Source of the DNA: Coffea arabica
Lineage: Eukaryota > Streptophyta > Magnoliopsida > Gentianales > Rubiaceae
Assembly (NCBI RefSeq): GCF_036785885.1
Contig: NC_092316.1
Span: forward strand, 47,787,001 to 47,851,000
Reading direction: 5' to 3'
DNA length: 64,000 nucleotides
Part shown: positions 1 to 12,900 of the stretch, piece after piece
Layout: the number at the start of each line of letters is the position of its first letter
How positions within the stretch are numbered: position 1 is the first letter of the stretch
Program-made: the position numbers and the translations under genes
The notes under the pieces: model-generated
Databases searched by the model: none
What the model saw: only the letters and a program-made list of their open reading frames with translations
What the model was told of the DNA's origin: nothing

Positions 1-1
1 A

Positions 2-2245
2 AAAACACCGCAGCAGAATGGGGTGTCAGAACGTATGAACAAGACACTAGTGGAGAAAGTACGTTGCATGCTGTCTAATGTTGGGTTAGACAGAAAGTTT
101 TGGGCTGAAGTTGTGACATACGCTCAACATCTCGTTAGTCACTTGCCATCATCTGCAATCAGTGGCAAGACTCCATTAGAGGTATGGTCTGGAAAACTTG
201 CAACAAATTATGGTTCTTTGCGTATTTTTGGTTCTAGTGCATATTATCATGTAAATGAATCAAAATTGGATCTACGTGCAAAGAAGGCTCTCTTTATGGG
301 CCTTAATGCTGAAGTTAAGGGATACCGGTTGTGGTGTCTAGAAGTAAAGAAAACCATTATCAGCAGGGATATTACCTTTGACGAATCTGCCATGTTGAAT
401 AAGGTAGCACAAGATGGGACTAGTAGTACTCCGCAACAGGTGAAGTGTACGCCGAAACAGGTGGAGTTTGAGCAAATAATGGTGAGTCCAGCAAACAGCA
501 CCATCAGTGACTCTCCCATGGCAGAAGAGGAGTCAGATGAGAAAGAGGTTTCAACCCAAGAGGCTCAACAGCAACAAGAGTCAATTGCTGTCAATAGAGC
601 AAGACGAGAAATTCATAAACCTGCTCGTTTTGTTGACATGGTGACCTATGCACTTCCAGTTGTTGATGATGTTCCATCCACATTTTCTGAAGCAGTTCGA
701 AGTACAAAAAATAATAGATGGAAAGATGCTATGGAAGAAGAGATGCAATCTCTTCAGAAGAACAGGACATGGAAGTTGACACAACTACCGAAGGACAAGA
801 AGGCAATTGGATGCAAATGGATATTTGCAAAGAAAGAAGGATTTTCTGACAAGAATGATGTTCGTTACAAGGCAAGATTGGTGGCTAAAAGCTACGCTCA
901 GAAGGAGGGAGTTGATTATAATGAGGTATTTTCTCCAATTGTTAAACATTTCTCTATTAGAATTTTGTTGACTTTGGTAGCGCAGCTGAATTTGGAGCTA
1001 GCTCAACTTGATGTGAAGACCGCGTTCCTTCACGGTAACTTGAAGGAGAAAATCTATATGTCTCAACCAGATGGATTTAAAGTTGCTGGTAAAGAAAATT
1101 GGGTTTGTAAGTTGAGCAAATCGTTGTACGGATTGAAACAATCACCGAGGCAATGGTACAAACGATTTGATCAGTTCATGATGGGTCAGAAGTACACAAG
1201 AAGTAAATACGATCACTGTGTGTATTTGCGCAAGTTACGAGATAATTCCTATATCTACTTCCTCTTGTACGTTGATGATATACTGATATTATCAAAGAGC
1301 CAAGTTGAAATTGACAAAATGAAGGCTCAGTTGAGTAAAGAGTTTGAGATGAAGGATTTGGGAGAAGCAAAGAAGATTCTCGGCATGGAAATAAGTAGGG
1401 ATAGAACGAGAGGCAAGCTTTGTCTGACACAGAAGCTGTATTTGAAGAAAGTACTACAACGTTTTGGCATAGATGAAGATTCAAAGCCTGTAAGTACTCC
1501 GCTTGCTCCTCATTTGAAATTTAGTAGTCTATTATCTCTAAAAACGGATGAAGAGCGAGCATACATGGCGAAAGTCCCGTATGCTAGTGCAGTTGGAAGC
1601 TTGATGTATGCAATGGTGTGTACAAGACCCGACATTTCACAGGCAGTTAGTGTGGTAAGCAGGTTTATGCATGATCCGGGCAATAGTCATTGGCAAGCTG
1701 TGAAATGGATTCTACGGTATATCCAAAATACCGTAGATGTTGGATTAGTATTTGAGCAGGATAAATCACTTGGTCAATGTGTAGTTGGATATTGTGATTC
1801 TGACTATGCAGGTGATTTGGATAAGGGACGTTCTACAACTGGCTACTTGTTCACATTTGCCAAGGTACCAGTTAGTTAGAAGTCTACTTTGCAGTCAACG
1901 GTGGCTTTGTCAACAACGGAGGCAGAGTACATGGCGATTACAGAAGCTATGAAGGAGGCAATTTGGCTTCAAGGATTGCTTGAAAACTTGGGAGTTAGTC
2001 AAAAACATATTGACGTATTTTGTAACAGTCAGAGTGCTATTCACTTAGCAAAGAACCAAATCTTTCACACAAGAACGAAGCACATTGATGTTCGCTATCA
2101 CTTTGTGCGGGAAATTCTCGAAGAAGAGGAGATTTTTCTCCAGAAGATTTGGACTACGGAGAATCCTGCAGATATGCTGACCAAGGTGGTTATAAGGTCC
2201 AAATTTGAACATTGTTTAGACTTGGTCAATATCCTGCATATTTGA
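2..2245 (+). pseudogene. Ty1/copia retrotransposon pol, 3' part (integrase end, RT, RNase H), one in-frame stop
   Basis: This is the C-terminal part of a copia polyprotein, open from the left window edge; gag and most of integrase lie outside. The first residues carry the end of the integrase core (GVSERMNKT, including its catalytic Glu). A variable hinge follows, then reverse transcriptase from about position 700 with the catalytic YVDDILIL near 1270-1290, and RNase H with CDSDYAG near 1795. A TAG at 1877-1879 replaces the Trp expected before the [19 protein letters not shown] motif. The frame then continues unchanged to the stop at 2243-2245. A second likely defect is [12 protein letters not shown], where the family has Asp in place of the first Asn. 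The 3' LTR begins about 100 bp downstream. Motif style resembles Tork/Tnt1-type elements. The element is probably immobile unless complemented. Confidence 0.95.
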
Positions 2246-2346
2246 GTTGGGGTCTGACGGCGCAAATTTGGAAGCACCGCAAGGACAGTTTAGGTGAGAA
2301 GGTTTGTATTTTGGGTGGGATTAGAAATTATGCCAAGATGGAGATT

Positions 2347-3040
2347 TGTTAAATTCAACATTTGAATTCAAAGCCAACATTATTGACTATCTCAAGCCAA
2401 TATTGTTGATTTTTTGGCAAAATTTACAAATCCCACATCGGTAGGATTATTGGTAGAAGCTTGGCTTGAGAGCTATAAATAGCTCTCAAGTCCTCCAAAT
2501 TGAAATGTACCAAAAATAAAAAGAATTACCCAAAAGGATTTTGTAATTCTTTTGTAATCTTTCTTCTCCTAAATTATAAAAGCATGCTACTTGAGTGGTG
2601 CTCGGAGATTAGGCAAAATTGGCCGAACTCCGTTATCAATTTTTCGGGTGCGTTCTTTCCTTATCTCTTTTATTTATTCCGCACTTATTTAGTAGTTTCT
2701 TTTCTATTGTAGTATAGTATTCAATATATTTGTCTATATTTGTCGGGTTTATTTGTAGTGTTTTATACGATTCATTTGGGTGTATTTTCTTATTCGTGTG
2801 TACGTAATATTTATGTATACACGGGTCTAGTTGTGATAATACACAGTGCACATAAATTCTGTCTAGGAGACCGGATTTTAAATGGGATCGCTTGTGACCC
2901 CTCCAGCCTTTCAAGGGAATTTACTTGGAATGGTAATTCTGACTAAGTAGATTGTTTCAGTGATCTTTCCTGGGAATTACTGAATCGGTTTAATCACTAG
3001 TTGTATTATTTGAGTGGAAAATTACCCGGTTTCCCCAACA
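2347..3040 (+). repeat. 3' LTR of the copia element
   Basis: A 694-bp LTR starting TGTTAAATTC right after a purine-rich tract (GCCAAGATGGAGAT) and ending CCCCAACA, so the ends are the short inverted repeat TGTT/AACA. It contains a TATA box. The sequence immediately after it reads as O-methyltransferase exon, which fixes the right end. The 5' LTR is outside the window, so the target duplication (expected 5 bp, CACAT at 3041-3045) cannot be checked. Confidence 0.85.
2474..2482 (+). promoter_or_regulatory. TATA box of the copia LTR
   Basis: TATAAATAG lies between two matching arms (GAGAGCTA and TAGCTCTC) in the LTR. This is a normal core-promoter position for a plant LTR. Confidence 0.65.
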
Positions 3041-5056
3041 CACATGGGAAAAACTTCTGGTCTTATGCTGCTGCAGAACCTCAATTTGGGAAAATCTTTA
3101 ATGAAGCCATGGCTGGTGACTCTAGCTTAATCGTTAGGCAGGTGACTCTAGTTTAGTCGTTGATGTTGGAGGACCTGGCATGTCTGGTGATGACCCAATG
3201 CATGTCTGTGTTTGAGGACCTAACATCTTTAGTTGATGTTGAAGGTGGCACTAGTGAATTTACTAAGGCCATTCCCAAAATTTTCCCAACTTAGAATGTC
3301 TTGTATGTGATCTCCCACACGTGGTGGCCAACCAACACAGAACTGAGAACTTGGACTTTGTTGCAGGAAATATGCTAGAGATGGTACCTCCTGGTGATGC
3401 AATCTTACTCAAGGTAATTAGAGACATCCACCATCCTTGCTTTAACTATTTGAATATTTTGAGAAATAAGCTATAAATTGTGCTATACAGTATTTGGTGA
3501 TTCCTAGAAACCATCCAAAAAAAAAAAAAACCTCTAACCTTACCAGTTGATTTGGCAAGAGCTAGCGTTGACTAAGATGGCAATCGTAAAAATAGAATAA
3601 CAATGAATAATGTTAATTAATCGCAGTTTACACCCTAAACTTTAGAGATTATTACACTTAGAAAATCTACAGTTTGACAATGAAGACAAGCTTTGCGTTA
3701 AAAAGAAGAGCTAACTCCATCCAAAATATGAGTGTAATGACATCTCCCATCTATTATTGTTAAAAGTACATCTTTAGGTACCACAGTTGTTTAGCATCAT
3801 ATGAGATAGAGGATAATGTTCCAAGTATTAAAAATATATTCAAGTCATAGTAATAAGATTAAAACAACATAACTATCAATTTCATTTTACGTACACTTTT
3901 AGATATACGAATCTCGACAAAGAGTTTCAAAAATTTTATTTACAAAACTTTTCATAGAAAAATTTGTTCATACAAAATTTATTGATTCCTTGCATGACTC
4001 ATTCATTTCTTGTTCTTTAAATTCAAAAATTTTAAGATTAATAACATAAATTTAAAAGATATTAATGTAAATGAGATTATCAATAGTGAACTATGTGTAA
4101 GAAATAACAAATATGTGACTAGTCCTATTTCGAACACAAAAATTGGAGAAAATTGAAATTATTGTGAAAGACGATATCAATAACTTTTCAAAATAAAGTA
4201 TATTTGTTAAGCATCATAAATTACAGTATGTTCTGTTTTTATAACTGATTCATGTTTACTTAAAATGAAAATATAAATTATTAGGTATAAAAGGAAAAAG
4301 AAAGGGGATTGAGATTTCACTTTTCCCACTATTACTCTTTAATATAATAACACTTCGCTATCCTAAACATTCAAAATATACAATTTGCCTGTAACGATAC
4401 TATTTCAATCAGAAGAAAAAAAAATGACATCACATAGCTCAATTATATAGCTCTAACTCTGTTAACTTGGATAGGAAAAGTGTATATATGAGAAGCTAAG
4501 GGTGGTAAAGTATGATTATATCAAAGCTTCACGAGAAGGGGGAAAATTGTGGGTATCCCTAATAGATATATCCTTATTTATCCCTAATAAATATGTCCTC
4601 ATTTTTTTCTGAGAAGCTAGAATATTCGCAAAAGAAACTAGGAGTTGTTTGGCTGCCAATTAACGTAAGAGAATGGTGAAGCGCCATAAATAGTTTTGGA
4701 CGCCAATATAACTATTTATATTCTAAATTTGTGATTTCATTGGCAAACAGTCGATTCTCCATGACTGGAGTGATGATGGCTGTGTGAAGATACTCAAGAA
4801 CTGCAATAATGCTATTCCAGAAAGATCCAAAGGGGAAAAAGTGATTATTATAGACATCATAATGGAGAGCTAGATAGAAGATAATAAGTCAGTTGAAACA
4901 TAGGTTAATATGGACATGGCGATGTTGGTTCTACACGGCGCTAAAGAAACAACTGAGAAGGAATGGGCAAAGCTTTTTCAAGATGCTGGATTCAGTAACT
5001 ATAAAGTATTTCCAGTGTTGGGTTTGAGGTGTCTAGTTGAGGTTTATCCTGATTAA
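3041..5056 (+). pseudogene. O-methyltransferase pseudogene, 5' end cut off by the copia insertion
   Basis: Two exons of a plant SAM-dependent O-methyltransferase of the isoflavone/resveratrol OMT type are recognisable. Exon 1 (3041-3413) starts mid-gene with FWSYAAAEPQFGKIFNEAM. It continues to the SAM-binding region (FEDLTSLVDVEGGT, then [10 protein letters not shown] in a shifted frame) and [19 protein letters not shown] across frames. It carries stops, frameshifts and a small tandem duplication near 3115-3165. A GT-AG intron follows (3414-4750). Exon 2 (4751-5056) is one frame: [41 protein letters not shown] and VLGLRCLVEVYPD, ending TAA at 5054-5056. Two in-frame TAG codons (near 4870 and 4900) sit where the family usually has other residues, probably Gln. 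The intron sits at the family's usual place. The gene is dead; the original 5' half should lie beyond the 5' LTR, outside the window. Confidence 0.85.
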
Positions 5057-5597
5057 GGAGGATTCAAAATTGGCACTACGATTTCTGAGATATACAGTTC
5101 TATCCACGTACTTCTTTTTTCCATCTTTTGGTTTTGTTTTGTTTAACTTCTTATCACCATATTGGCAACAGATCTAAATTACATCCTTGTTTTAATGCAT
5201 AAATACCAACTTATTCAATGTTTTCTTTCACGCTAAATTATAGAAGAATAATACAGTTTCCTTAGATCTAAACATCAGGAACCAAGCAATATCATTAAAT
5301 GCTTTACGTTTGTAAGACCGTATCAAAGGAACTGCCAGCCTTATCAATATAACTGAGTCATATATGGTTGGAATACTGATTTTGCTCGAAAAATATTTTT
5401 ACAAGCGATCATAAGTTTAATTACTTATTGATAGGGAGAAATGCCTCGAGAGAGTCCACCAAAGAATCCAATATGTAAGTCAAGAATCTAACTTTGACCC
5501 AAAAGTTTAAACCATTAGGTTTTGTACCCTTACTTACATATTAAACGCTTTTTCTGCATCTTTCGGACCAATGTGGGATATAACTCTTTATTCATGA
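5057..5597. other. Non-coding stretch after the O-methyltransferase pseudogene
   Basis: AT-rich sequence up to the left target-duplication copy (CATGA, 5593-5597) of the next solo LTR. I see no supported gene in it; the first part is presumably 3' UTR of the pseudogene. Confidence 0.5.
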
Positions 5598-8500
5598 TGT
5601 CGTGCCCCATTTTTCCGTGATAGAAAAAATATAGTATTTACAAAAGATGTGGTTTTGTTTTAAAATAAGTAAAAAGGGATCTAAAATGGGACTTTAAAAA
5701 TGCTACAATTTGGGTCCAAAATTTAGTCTAAAAGGGTTTTTAAGAAAAATTAGGAGTCGTCACTTGGTATTGAATTTGGGTGTACCTACGGGTGGAAATG
5801 GGGCGGGGGACACCTCCCCCAACCCCCGCCCCGTTGCATTTTAATTCCCCCCGCCCCTGCCCCACCCCGCTTCCCTCGAGGGGGCACCCGAGGGGTTAAA
5901 AGTTTTATTATATAATTTCATTATAATTAAATTTGAGCAAATAATCAAGTACTAAAATATCAACACATCACCAAATTATTATTCATTGTAACTTCATAAT
6001 TGAAACTCATAAAAATAATTAAACAAAGCTTATTTGAATACAATCTAATATGATAAAACAAATATAACTACAATAATCAAGTTTTCACTTTTGATACAAA
6101 TACAATTACTAAATTATTATTGTGTTTTTTTTTTTAGAAAAAAGTGTTATTGTATTAAGTGTAGTTAGGAGTTTAACATGAATGTATTAATAAATTTAGT
6201 ATAAATAATTAATAATATTTATTAATAGACATGTATAATTAGTAGTATAATTGATAATATTATTATATATAATTATGTACATATATATATTTTAAACGGG
6301 AGGCGGGGGGCGGGAGTGTTTCTAAACGGGGGGAAAAAATTCCCCCCCGCGGGGCAGGTGCCCGCGGGTGCCCTCCCCCATTGCCATCTCTAGTGTACCA
6401 AGTCACCCAAAAGTGTTTTTAAATAAAATAAAATAAAACCCTTTTCGACAATTTCAGGTTTTTGAAAATAAGTTCGGAAGCCACGGTTGAAGAAAGGGAA
6501 AGCTAATGTTTGATTAACTCGAACCTAAGGCACTCTTTCAACCTAATCTAACCTAGTTGCATGATTTAGTCAAAATTTTTTTATTTTAACCTTTAAATTT
6601 ATCACATTTGGATGTTTACTACATGAATGCAAATAAAAATGTCAAGAAGGGCAAAATGTCCATTCAAGATTTAATTGATACCAATCGCATTAATTGCGAA
6701 TGGCAAAATAATTCCTTTAATGGGTCACGAGTATGCAAATGATGAAATAAAAAGAAAAGAAAAGAAAATTAAATTATATACATAGATATAAGTGATCAAA
6801 AGAAAAGGAAATGCAGCATAATGGGTACGGGAGGTAAAAACTCGTGACATAATTTTATTACACAGGAATTAATGGGTATTTAAACTAAAAGTTATAATCA
6901 CCCATTTCCCATGTTCAAAGATTAATTTTCCTAGTCTAGACATGCAAATGAACTAACTTGTTTTTTTGCAATTTCTTAAATGAGATGCAATTCTAAATGA
7001 TATGATTAACACATATAAAGGATAGGGGATAATATAATAGGCAATATCATGCAAATGAGAAAAGATCCTAAAAATAAAAAATATACATGAAAATGTAATG
7101 AGTATCACACAAAGATGAATCTAACGTAGGAATGATCTAAGGGTCAGCGTTAGACTAGTCCATTTCTAAAAATCCTTACTGGTATTGGACTAACAAGTAA
7201 ACGGAAGGAGAAGCCACAACTAACGTTGGACTAGTGTGGTGACATCATGCATTAACAATACATAGTAAACAAATAAAACTTGAATTAAAACAAATAAACA
7301 TATAAGAGCACATAGTACATAACATATAAGCATGATATCTAGATACAAAAATCCTAAAAATGCGAGTAAACACATAAGCACACGAGCATGCAAACATGTA
7401 AACAAATAAAAGTGAATAAAGACCTAACTATTATATTCGGGGCCCTAACTACAATCTAAAGGGGTAAAGAATGAAAAATAATAACCTAACTATTACAATT
7501 TGGCATTTAAATGCCTCTCAAATAATCAAAAATTAAATTAAAGTAAATATACAAAATTAAAAAATAAAATGAATAACTAAATAAAATAAAAACATTCAAA
7601 AATATGCAATTATACACATAAAATCACATAGCAGCACATAGGAGAATTTAAAATGACACAAGAAGATACCTCCTTTGACTTAGTAGCCAATGGGGAATGG
7701 GATTTGCCCTATTTAACTCCAAAATTAACATAATCTTCAAGGCATCAATTTAATTAACAAATAAATTATAAAAAATAAAAATAAATATGAAATCAATCAA
7801 TTGAATCATTCAAATGAAAGATAATCAATAATTAAAGAAGAAAAATAACTTCTATTTAAGAAAATCAAATCTATCGGCGATCGAATTGCAAAGATTAACA
7901 AAGTTTCAAGGTCAAATTATAATTATCATAAAGATTAGAGTCCAAAGTAAAGAAAAATAAAGTCTAAGGACCTATTTGCAATTAATTAAGGACCTAATTG
8001 AAAGAAACTTAAAGAATTTAGGGCTAAAACGTAATTATTTAAAAATACAGGGACTGTTCTACAAATTTATCACCAGATCTCTCAAGAAATTGGGCCACTG
8101 GGCCATTTTTATTTCTACCTTGGGCCAAAACCTTTCAAGCCCAGAGAAAAGTCCAAGAAACATATATGGGCCAATCCACCTTTATTTATCAATGCAACCC
8201 AACCAAATTAATCAAAACCCAATCCGAAAACCCAATCCAAAGTGTTGGATTTTAACCTCCTAGGCCCAAGTCAAAACCCAGAAAAATAAGCCAACAATTC
8301 TATCAAAACCCAAACAAACAAACCACAACCCAAAATTTCACTTATTTTACCAAAAACCTTGTAAGATAAAAATCATCTAAAAAAATTAAGGTCTAATTAT
8401 AACCTAAAATCCGGAATTAATCTACCCAAAAGACTACTTAAAAAATAAAAGGATGATTAAAATTCAAAAAGGGCGAAATTGGTTCAATTGCAAAAGTGTA

Positions 8501-8827
8501 TGGGCCATAGTGAAATTAATGAAAAATTGGGAGAGCAAAAGTGCAATTTTTGAAAATGAACATGCAGCCGAAGAAGCTTTATTCTTCCTGCGATAATTCT
8601 TATGAAACTTTGCTTCATCATGGCCGCCGCCACCAGTAACCAAGGTCATCATGATGTCTGCACTTTTATTTTTTTATATTTTTGCTAAAATCAAAAATTT
8701 TTTTTCTTATTTTAAACAAACCTGCAAAAATAAGAAAAATGCACATTAAAATATAAGAAAATAAATAAATCATTAAACAGAAAAAATTCAAGAAAACATT
8801 AAAATTAACAAAAATTTGATGTCTATA
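5598..8827 (+). repeat. Solo LTR of a large gypsy-type (Ogre/TAT-like) retrotransposon
   Basis: Begins TGTCGTGCCCCATTTTTCC and ends near TTTGATGTCTATA, flanked by the direct 5-bp repeat CATGA (5593-5597 and 8828-8832). It contains the phrase TTAGGAGTCGTCACTTGGTA typical of this LTR family, and no internal polyprotein. Without the nested MITE it is about 2.6 kb, within the range of long LTRs of this lineage. Family assignment comes from remembered LTR phrases; the paired CATGA is direct evidence. The last base differs from the usual CA end, so the right border may be off by a few bases. Confidence 0.65.
5787..6392. mobile_element. hAT-like MITE nested in the solo LTR
   Basis: Ends are imperfect inverted repeats: TACGGGTGGAAATGGGG on the left, and the complement of TAGAGATGGCAATGGGG on the right. 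They are followed inwards by G/C-rich palindromic blocks around an AT-rich core. GTGTACC flanks both sides (5780-5786 and 6393-6399), a 7-bp direct repeat; hAT elements normally make 8 bp. Removing it restores the LTR phrase 'TTTGGGTGTACCAAGTCACC'. No coding capacity. It shares its terminal motif with the element at 62858-63558. Confidence 0.7.
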
Positions 8828-8832
8828 CATGA

Positions 8833-9949
8833 AGCTAACAAATCTCTCCCTTCATGAGTAACCCCCGCATTAAACCCAAATTTACAAGCCCTTCTTCGAA
8901 TTCACTTTAGTACACAATGCAAGTCCACCTTATCACCTAAAGTCACATATTCTTCCAATCATGGACCTACTCTTTTTCAACATTTAAACTGTATTTTGGA
9001 TCCCTGCCGACCCTTAGCTCCTTAATCTAACCCCAACCAGACCTCCGGCCAAACCCATGGCACACTTAATCCAACACTAGTCAAATTCCTTAGCACTTTG
9101 GCGTATTAAATCATAAGGGAATTATATGGTAAAATATAAAAATTATACGAGGTTAATATGCCATGTATTTATACGAGTAATTTCGATATTTTTAGAAGTT
9201 TCGATATTTCCGTCACTTTGACACTTTAATTTAAACCATGAAGAGATTAATATAGTTTTTAAAATCATAGGTGGGTTATGTAAAAAATACTAAATCACAA
9301 GAGGGTAAAATGTAATTTGCCTTTTTTTTTAGTAAGACTAATAACCAACTGATTCGGAAAAGGTAGCTAATAATGGCCCACCAAAATCTATCACCAACTT
9401 TCCCTCTTCCTCAAGGTTAGTGGCCAATTTTTGAAAGATGCTTTTCTTCATGACTTTCTATTTTCCGCTTCAATCTCTAGAATCCAGCCTAAAAACTTAG
9501 ACAAAAAGTGCAGAAAACTAAACGTAAAAGCTCAATATATGCCTCTGTTTGATAGAAGTAGTTGTACCAGATGGAATTTGTCTCCGGTACTATTCTACAC
9601 ACTAGACATGGTCAGTCTAAATTATACTAAATTTTGTTCTGTTTACCATGGAAATGTTGTTTACCACGTAAAGGTAAAGATCACATAAAAGAAGCTTAGT
9701 CCAACATCATCTGTTTTCATCATCTTCCTAGTCTTGGATTCACATTTTAGATCAAAATTCACAATATTTCACGTCTACTCACTTTAAGTAAATAATTATT
9801 TGGTCAACTTCTGAATTCAGCAGAAGCTTCAACATGATTATCATACTGTCCTATTTAAACAAGCACATGACAACGTGCATTAAAATTTGATCTAGTGAAA
9901 AAAATTGAACAAAACCAACCATTTCTACATTTAGCCTCCTCAACAAATC
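8833..9949. other. Non-coding stretch upstream of the LRR receptor kinase pseudogene
   Basis: Contains a MITE fragment (9113-9328, listed separately) and otherwise unremarkable AT-rich sequence. The last few hundred bases would be the old promoter of the receptor kinase. I see no other gene. Confidence 0.5.
9113..9328 (+). mobile_element. Fragment (3' half) of a Mutator-type MITE
   Basis: Runs parallel to about 10505-10740 of the complete MITE in the next gene. Shared phrases include ATATGGTAAAATATAAAAAT, GACACTTTAAT and GGGTAAAAT. The left half is missing and the sequence is more diverged, so this is an older truncated copy. Confidence 0.65.
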
Positions 9950-12900
9950 ATGAAGAAAAGTAACTTCCTCTTCCCTCTTGCTGCTTCATTATTTCTTTCT
10001 TTCATTGTTCATTTAGCTCTGTCTGAAGTAAACATCACAACTGATAAATCTGCACTTCTTGGTTTGAAAGAAAGTATTTCTTCTGACCCACAAAATGTCG
10101 TGGCAGACTGGTCTGATACAAGCTCTGTTTGTAGTTAAATTGGAGTCATGTGTAGCTTTTGCCATCAAAGAGTTATAGCCTTGAATATTTCCAACATGGG
10201 TCTTATCGGCAGCATTCCTTCACACATGGGAAATCTGTCTTTTTCATGTCACTGGACATTAGTAATAATAGGGCAAATTCCACTTTACCCCCCTGTGGTT
10301 TAGCGTTTTTCACATAACCCCCCTATGGTTTCGAAAGTTATACATAACCCCCTTATGGTTTGGATTAAAGTGTCAAAGTAACGGAAATAGTCACTCGTAA
10401 CGGCGTCACCTAAAATGTCAAAAATACCCTTATGTAAGGTTGAAATTTATGTATTAACCAAGGGGGGTTATGTGTATGTTTTGAAAATCATAAGGGGGTT
10501 ATATGGTAAAGTATTAAACCATAGGGGGGTTATATGGTAAAATATAAAAATCATAGGGGGTTAATGTGTCATGTATTTATAAGGGTAATTTTGACATTTT
10601 TAGAAGTTCCGTTACGAGTGACTATTTCCGTTACTTTGACACTTTAATCCAAACCATGAGGGGGTTATGTATAGCTTTTGAAACCATAGGGGGGTTATGT
10701 AAAAAAACGCTAAACCACAGGGGGTAAAATATAATTTACCCGTAATAATATGTTCCAAGGAAAACTACTTGAAGAATTAGCTTACCTGCATAGGTTGCAG
10801 TACATGAATGCAAACTTCAACAACTTGACAGGAGAGATTCCATCCTCATTTGGTCTCTTACCGAACTTCATCACTTGTTTCTTGCATATAATACACTTTC
10901 TAGTCTTACCCCACCATCTCTATTTAATGCATCGAATCTAGAGACACTGGTGTTGGGGTTCAATTCTTTAGAAAGAGATGTTTTAGATGAAATTGGCAAC
11001 TTGAATAAGCTGCAATGGTCGAGTTTAGGAAGTAACCAGCTTACAGCTTCTATACCTCCAAGTTTGTTTAGCATATCATCTTTGCAACGAATTGTCTTGA
11101 CTAACAATAGTCTATCTGGAAATCCTCCCACTCACATGTGCTCAAATCTCCCTAAGGTGGGAACATTTGCTTTCTCTGTGAACGAATTGGAAGGCCAAAT
11201 TCCAACTATCCTGAAGGGATGCTCAAAACTTCAAATCTTGTCATTATCATATAATAAATTCAGTGGAAGCATACCAAGATAGATAGGGAATTTGACCCAG
11301 TTGACCAATATTTATCTTGGTAACAACAACTTAGAAGGTAAACATCAACTTCTTTTGACTTACTGTGTGAACATAAACGTCTTGAATGACATTAATGTCA
11401 TGCAATTTCAATCTTCAACTGCAAACACTTCACAGGAAATATAACCTTGTGTGATTCTTCCATTTGGAAGACAAAGAACATCGAATTTTGAATTTCAGAA
11501 CAATTTTTCTATGTTGGAATTTATCATTGACATTGAACATCCTTTCTACAGGAGAAACCCTCACATATATTGGCAATCTTCCTTTCCAGTTGTTGAGCTT
11601 GGAGAGCTGTGGCCTTGGTGGAATCTTGCCATCCTCTATCTATAACATCACTTCTTTGATAAAGATCAATGTTTACAAGAACAAACTGTCTAGCAGTTTG
11701 CCAGAAGACTTGTGCTCCAATCTTCCTGCTGTTCAATTTGTAGATCTTGGAAATAACCTCTTCTCCGGAAACATTCCAAGAGAAATTGGGAATTGTACTT
11801 CTTTCACCAATTTCTATCTAAGTGGAAATCAGCTCACTGGTAATGTTACATCTTCTTATTCTAGCTAAATTTTGCCTTTTGGACATAATTGTTTCCCTTT
11901 TAACAATCAAAAGATTCTACCAGAACCTGTTAAGCACTTTTTTATGCATTTGTACTTTTGGCAGGGGAGGTACCAATGGAAATTGGTAATCTATTTAACA
12001 TGGACAGGTTAGCACTTGACAACAATAGTTTTACAGGCCGAATCCCACCAATAGTGTTCAACATCTTAGGGATTAGAGGCATCTCTCTTTTGTGCAATAA
12101 CTTTTCTGGAAATCTTCCAGAAACTATAGGCATTGGCCTACCTAGTCTCGAAGAACTTTATCTTGGAATAAATAATCTCAGTGGAGTTATCCCTGATTCT
12201 GTTTCAAATGCATCAAAACTCACTGGACTAGGACTTGGTCAGTTTACTGGTTTATTTCCACACCCCTTTGGTGATTTAAGATTCTTGCAGTATCTAAATG
12301 TCTTTGAAAATAATTTGATGACCGAATCTTCATCACTAGAATTGAGCTTCTTCAGTGCATTAACACATTGCCAACAGTTAGAACAACTATGCATAGGTTA
12401 CAATCCCCTGAATGGTATTTTTTCATCTTTTGTTGTTAACCTTACTACTACTCTTGAATATATGTATGCAGCTTATTGTGGAATTAGGGGCTACATTCCA
12501 AATGAAATCACTAATTTGTGCAGCTGAGCATTCTTATTTCTACAAGGCAACGACTTGGCTAGATACATTCCGGCAACAATTGGAGCACTATCAAAACTGC
12601 AAGCATTTAATCTTTACGACAACAAAATGGAAGGACCATCCCAAATGGCATCTGCAACTTCATCAACTTGGAATTTCTAAGTTTGAGCTATAATGAGTTT
12701 TGCTGCATGGTGCCAGCATGCTTAGGGAATATTGCATCCCTAAGATACATTTATCTAAGTTCCAACAAATTTAACTCTGCTATACCTTCAAGCTTAGGAA
12801 GCCTCCGTTATCTCTTGAATCTTGATTTGACTTCAAACTATTTGAGTGGCTCTCTTCCCTTAGAAATCGGAAGTTTAAGGTTGCAACACTGTTAAATGTT

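Noticed and set aside
7976..8263. Open frame of 95 codons
   Set aside because: Lies in the solo LTR with biased, repetitive composition (NQINQNPIRKPNP); no family resemblance.
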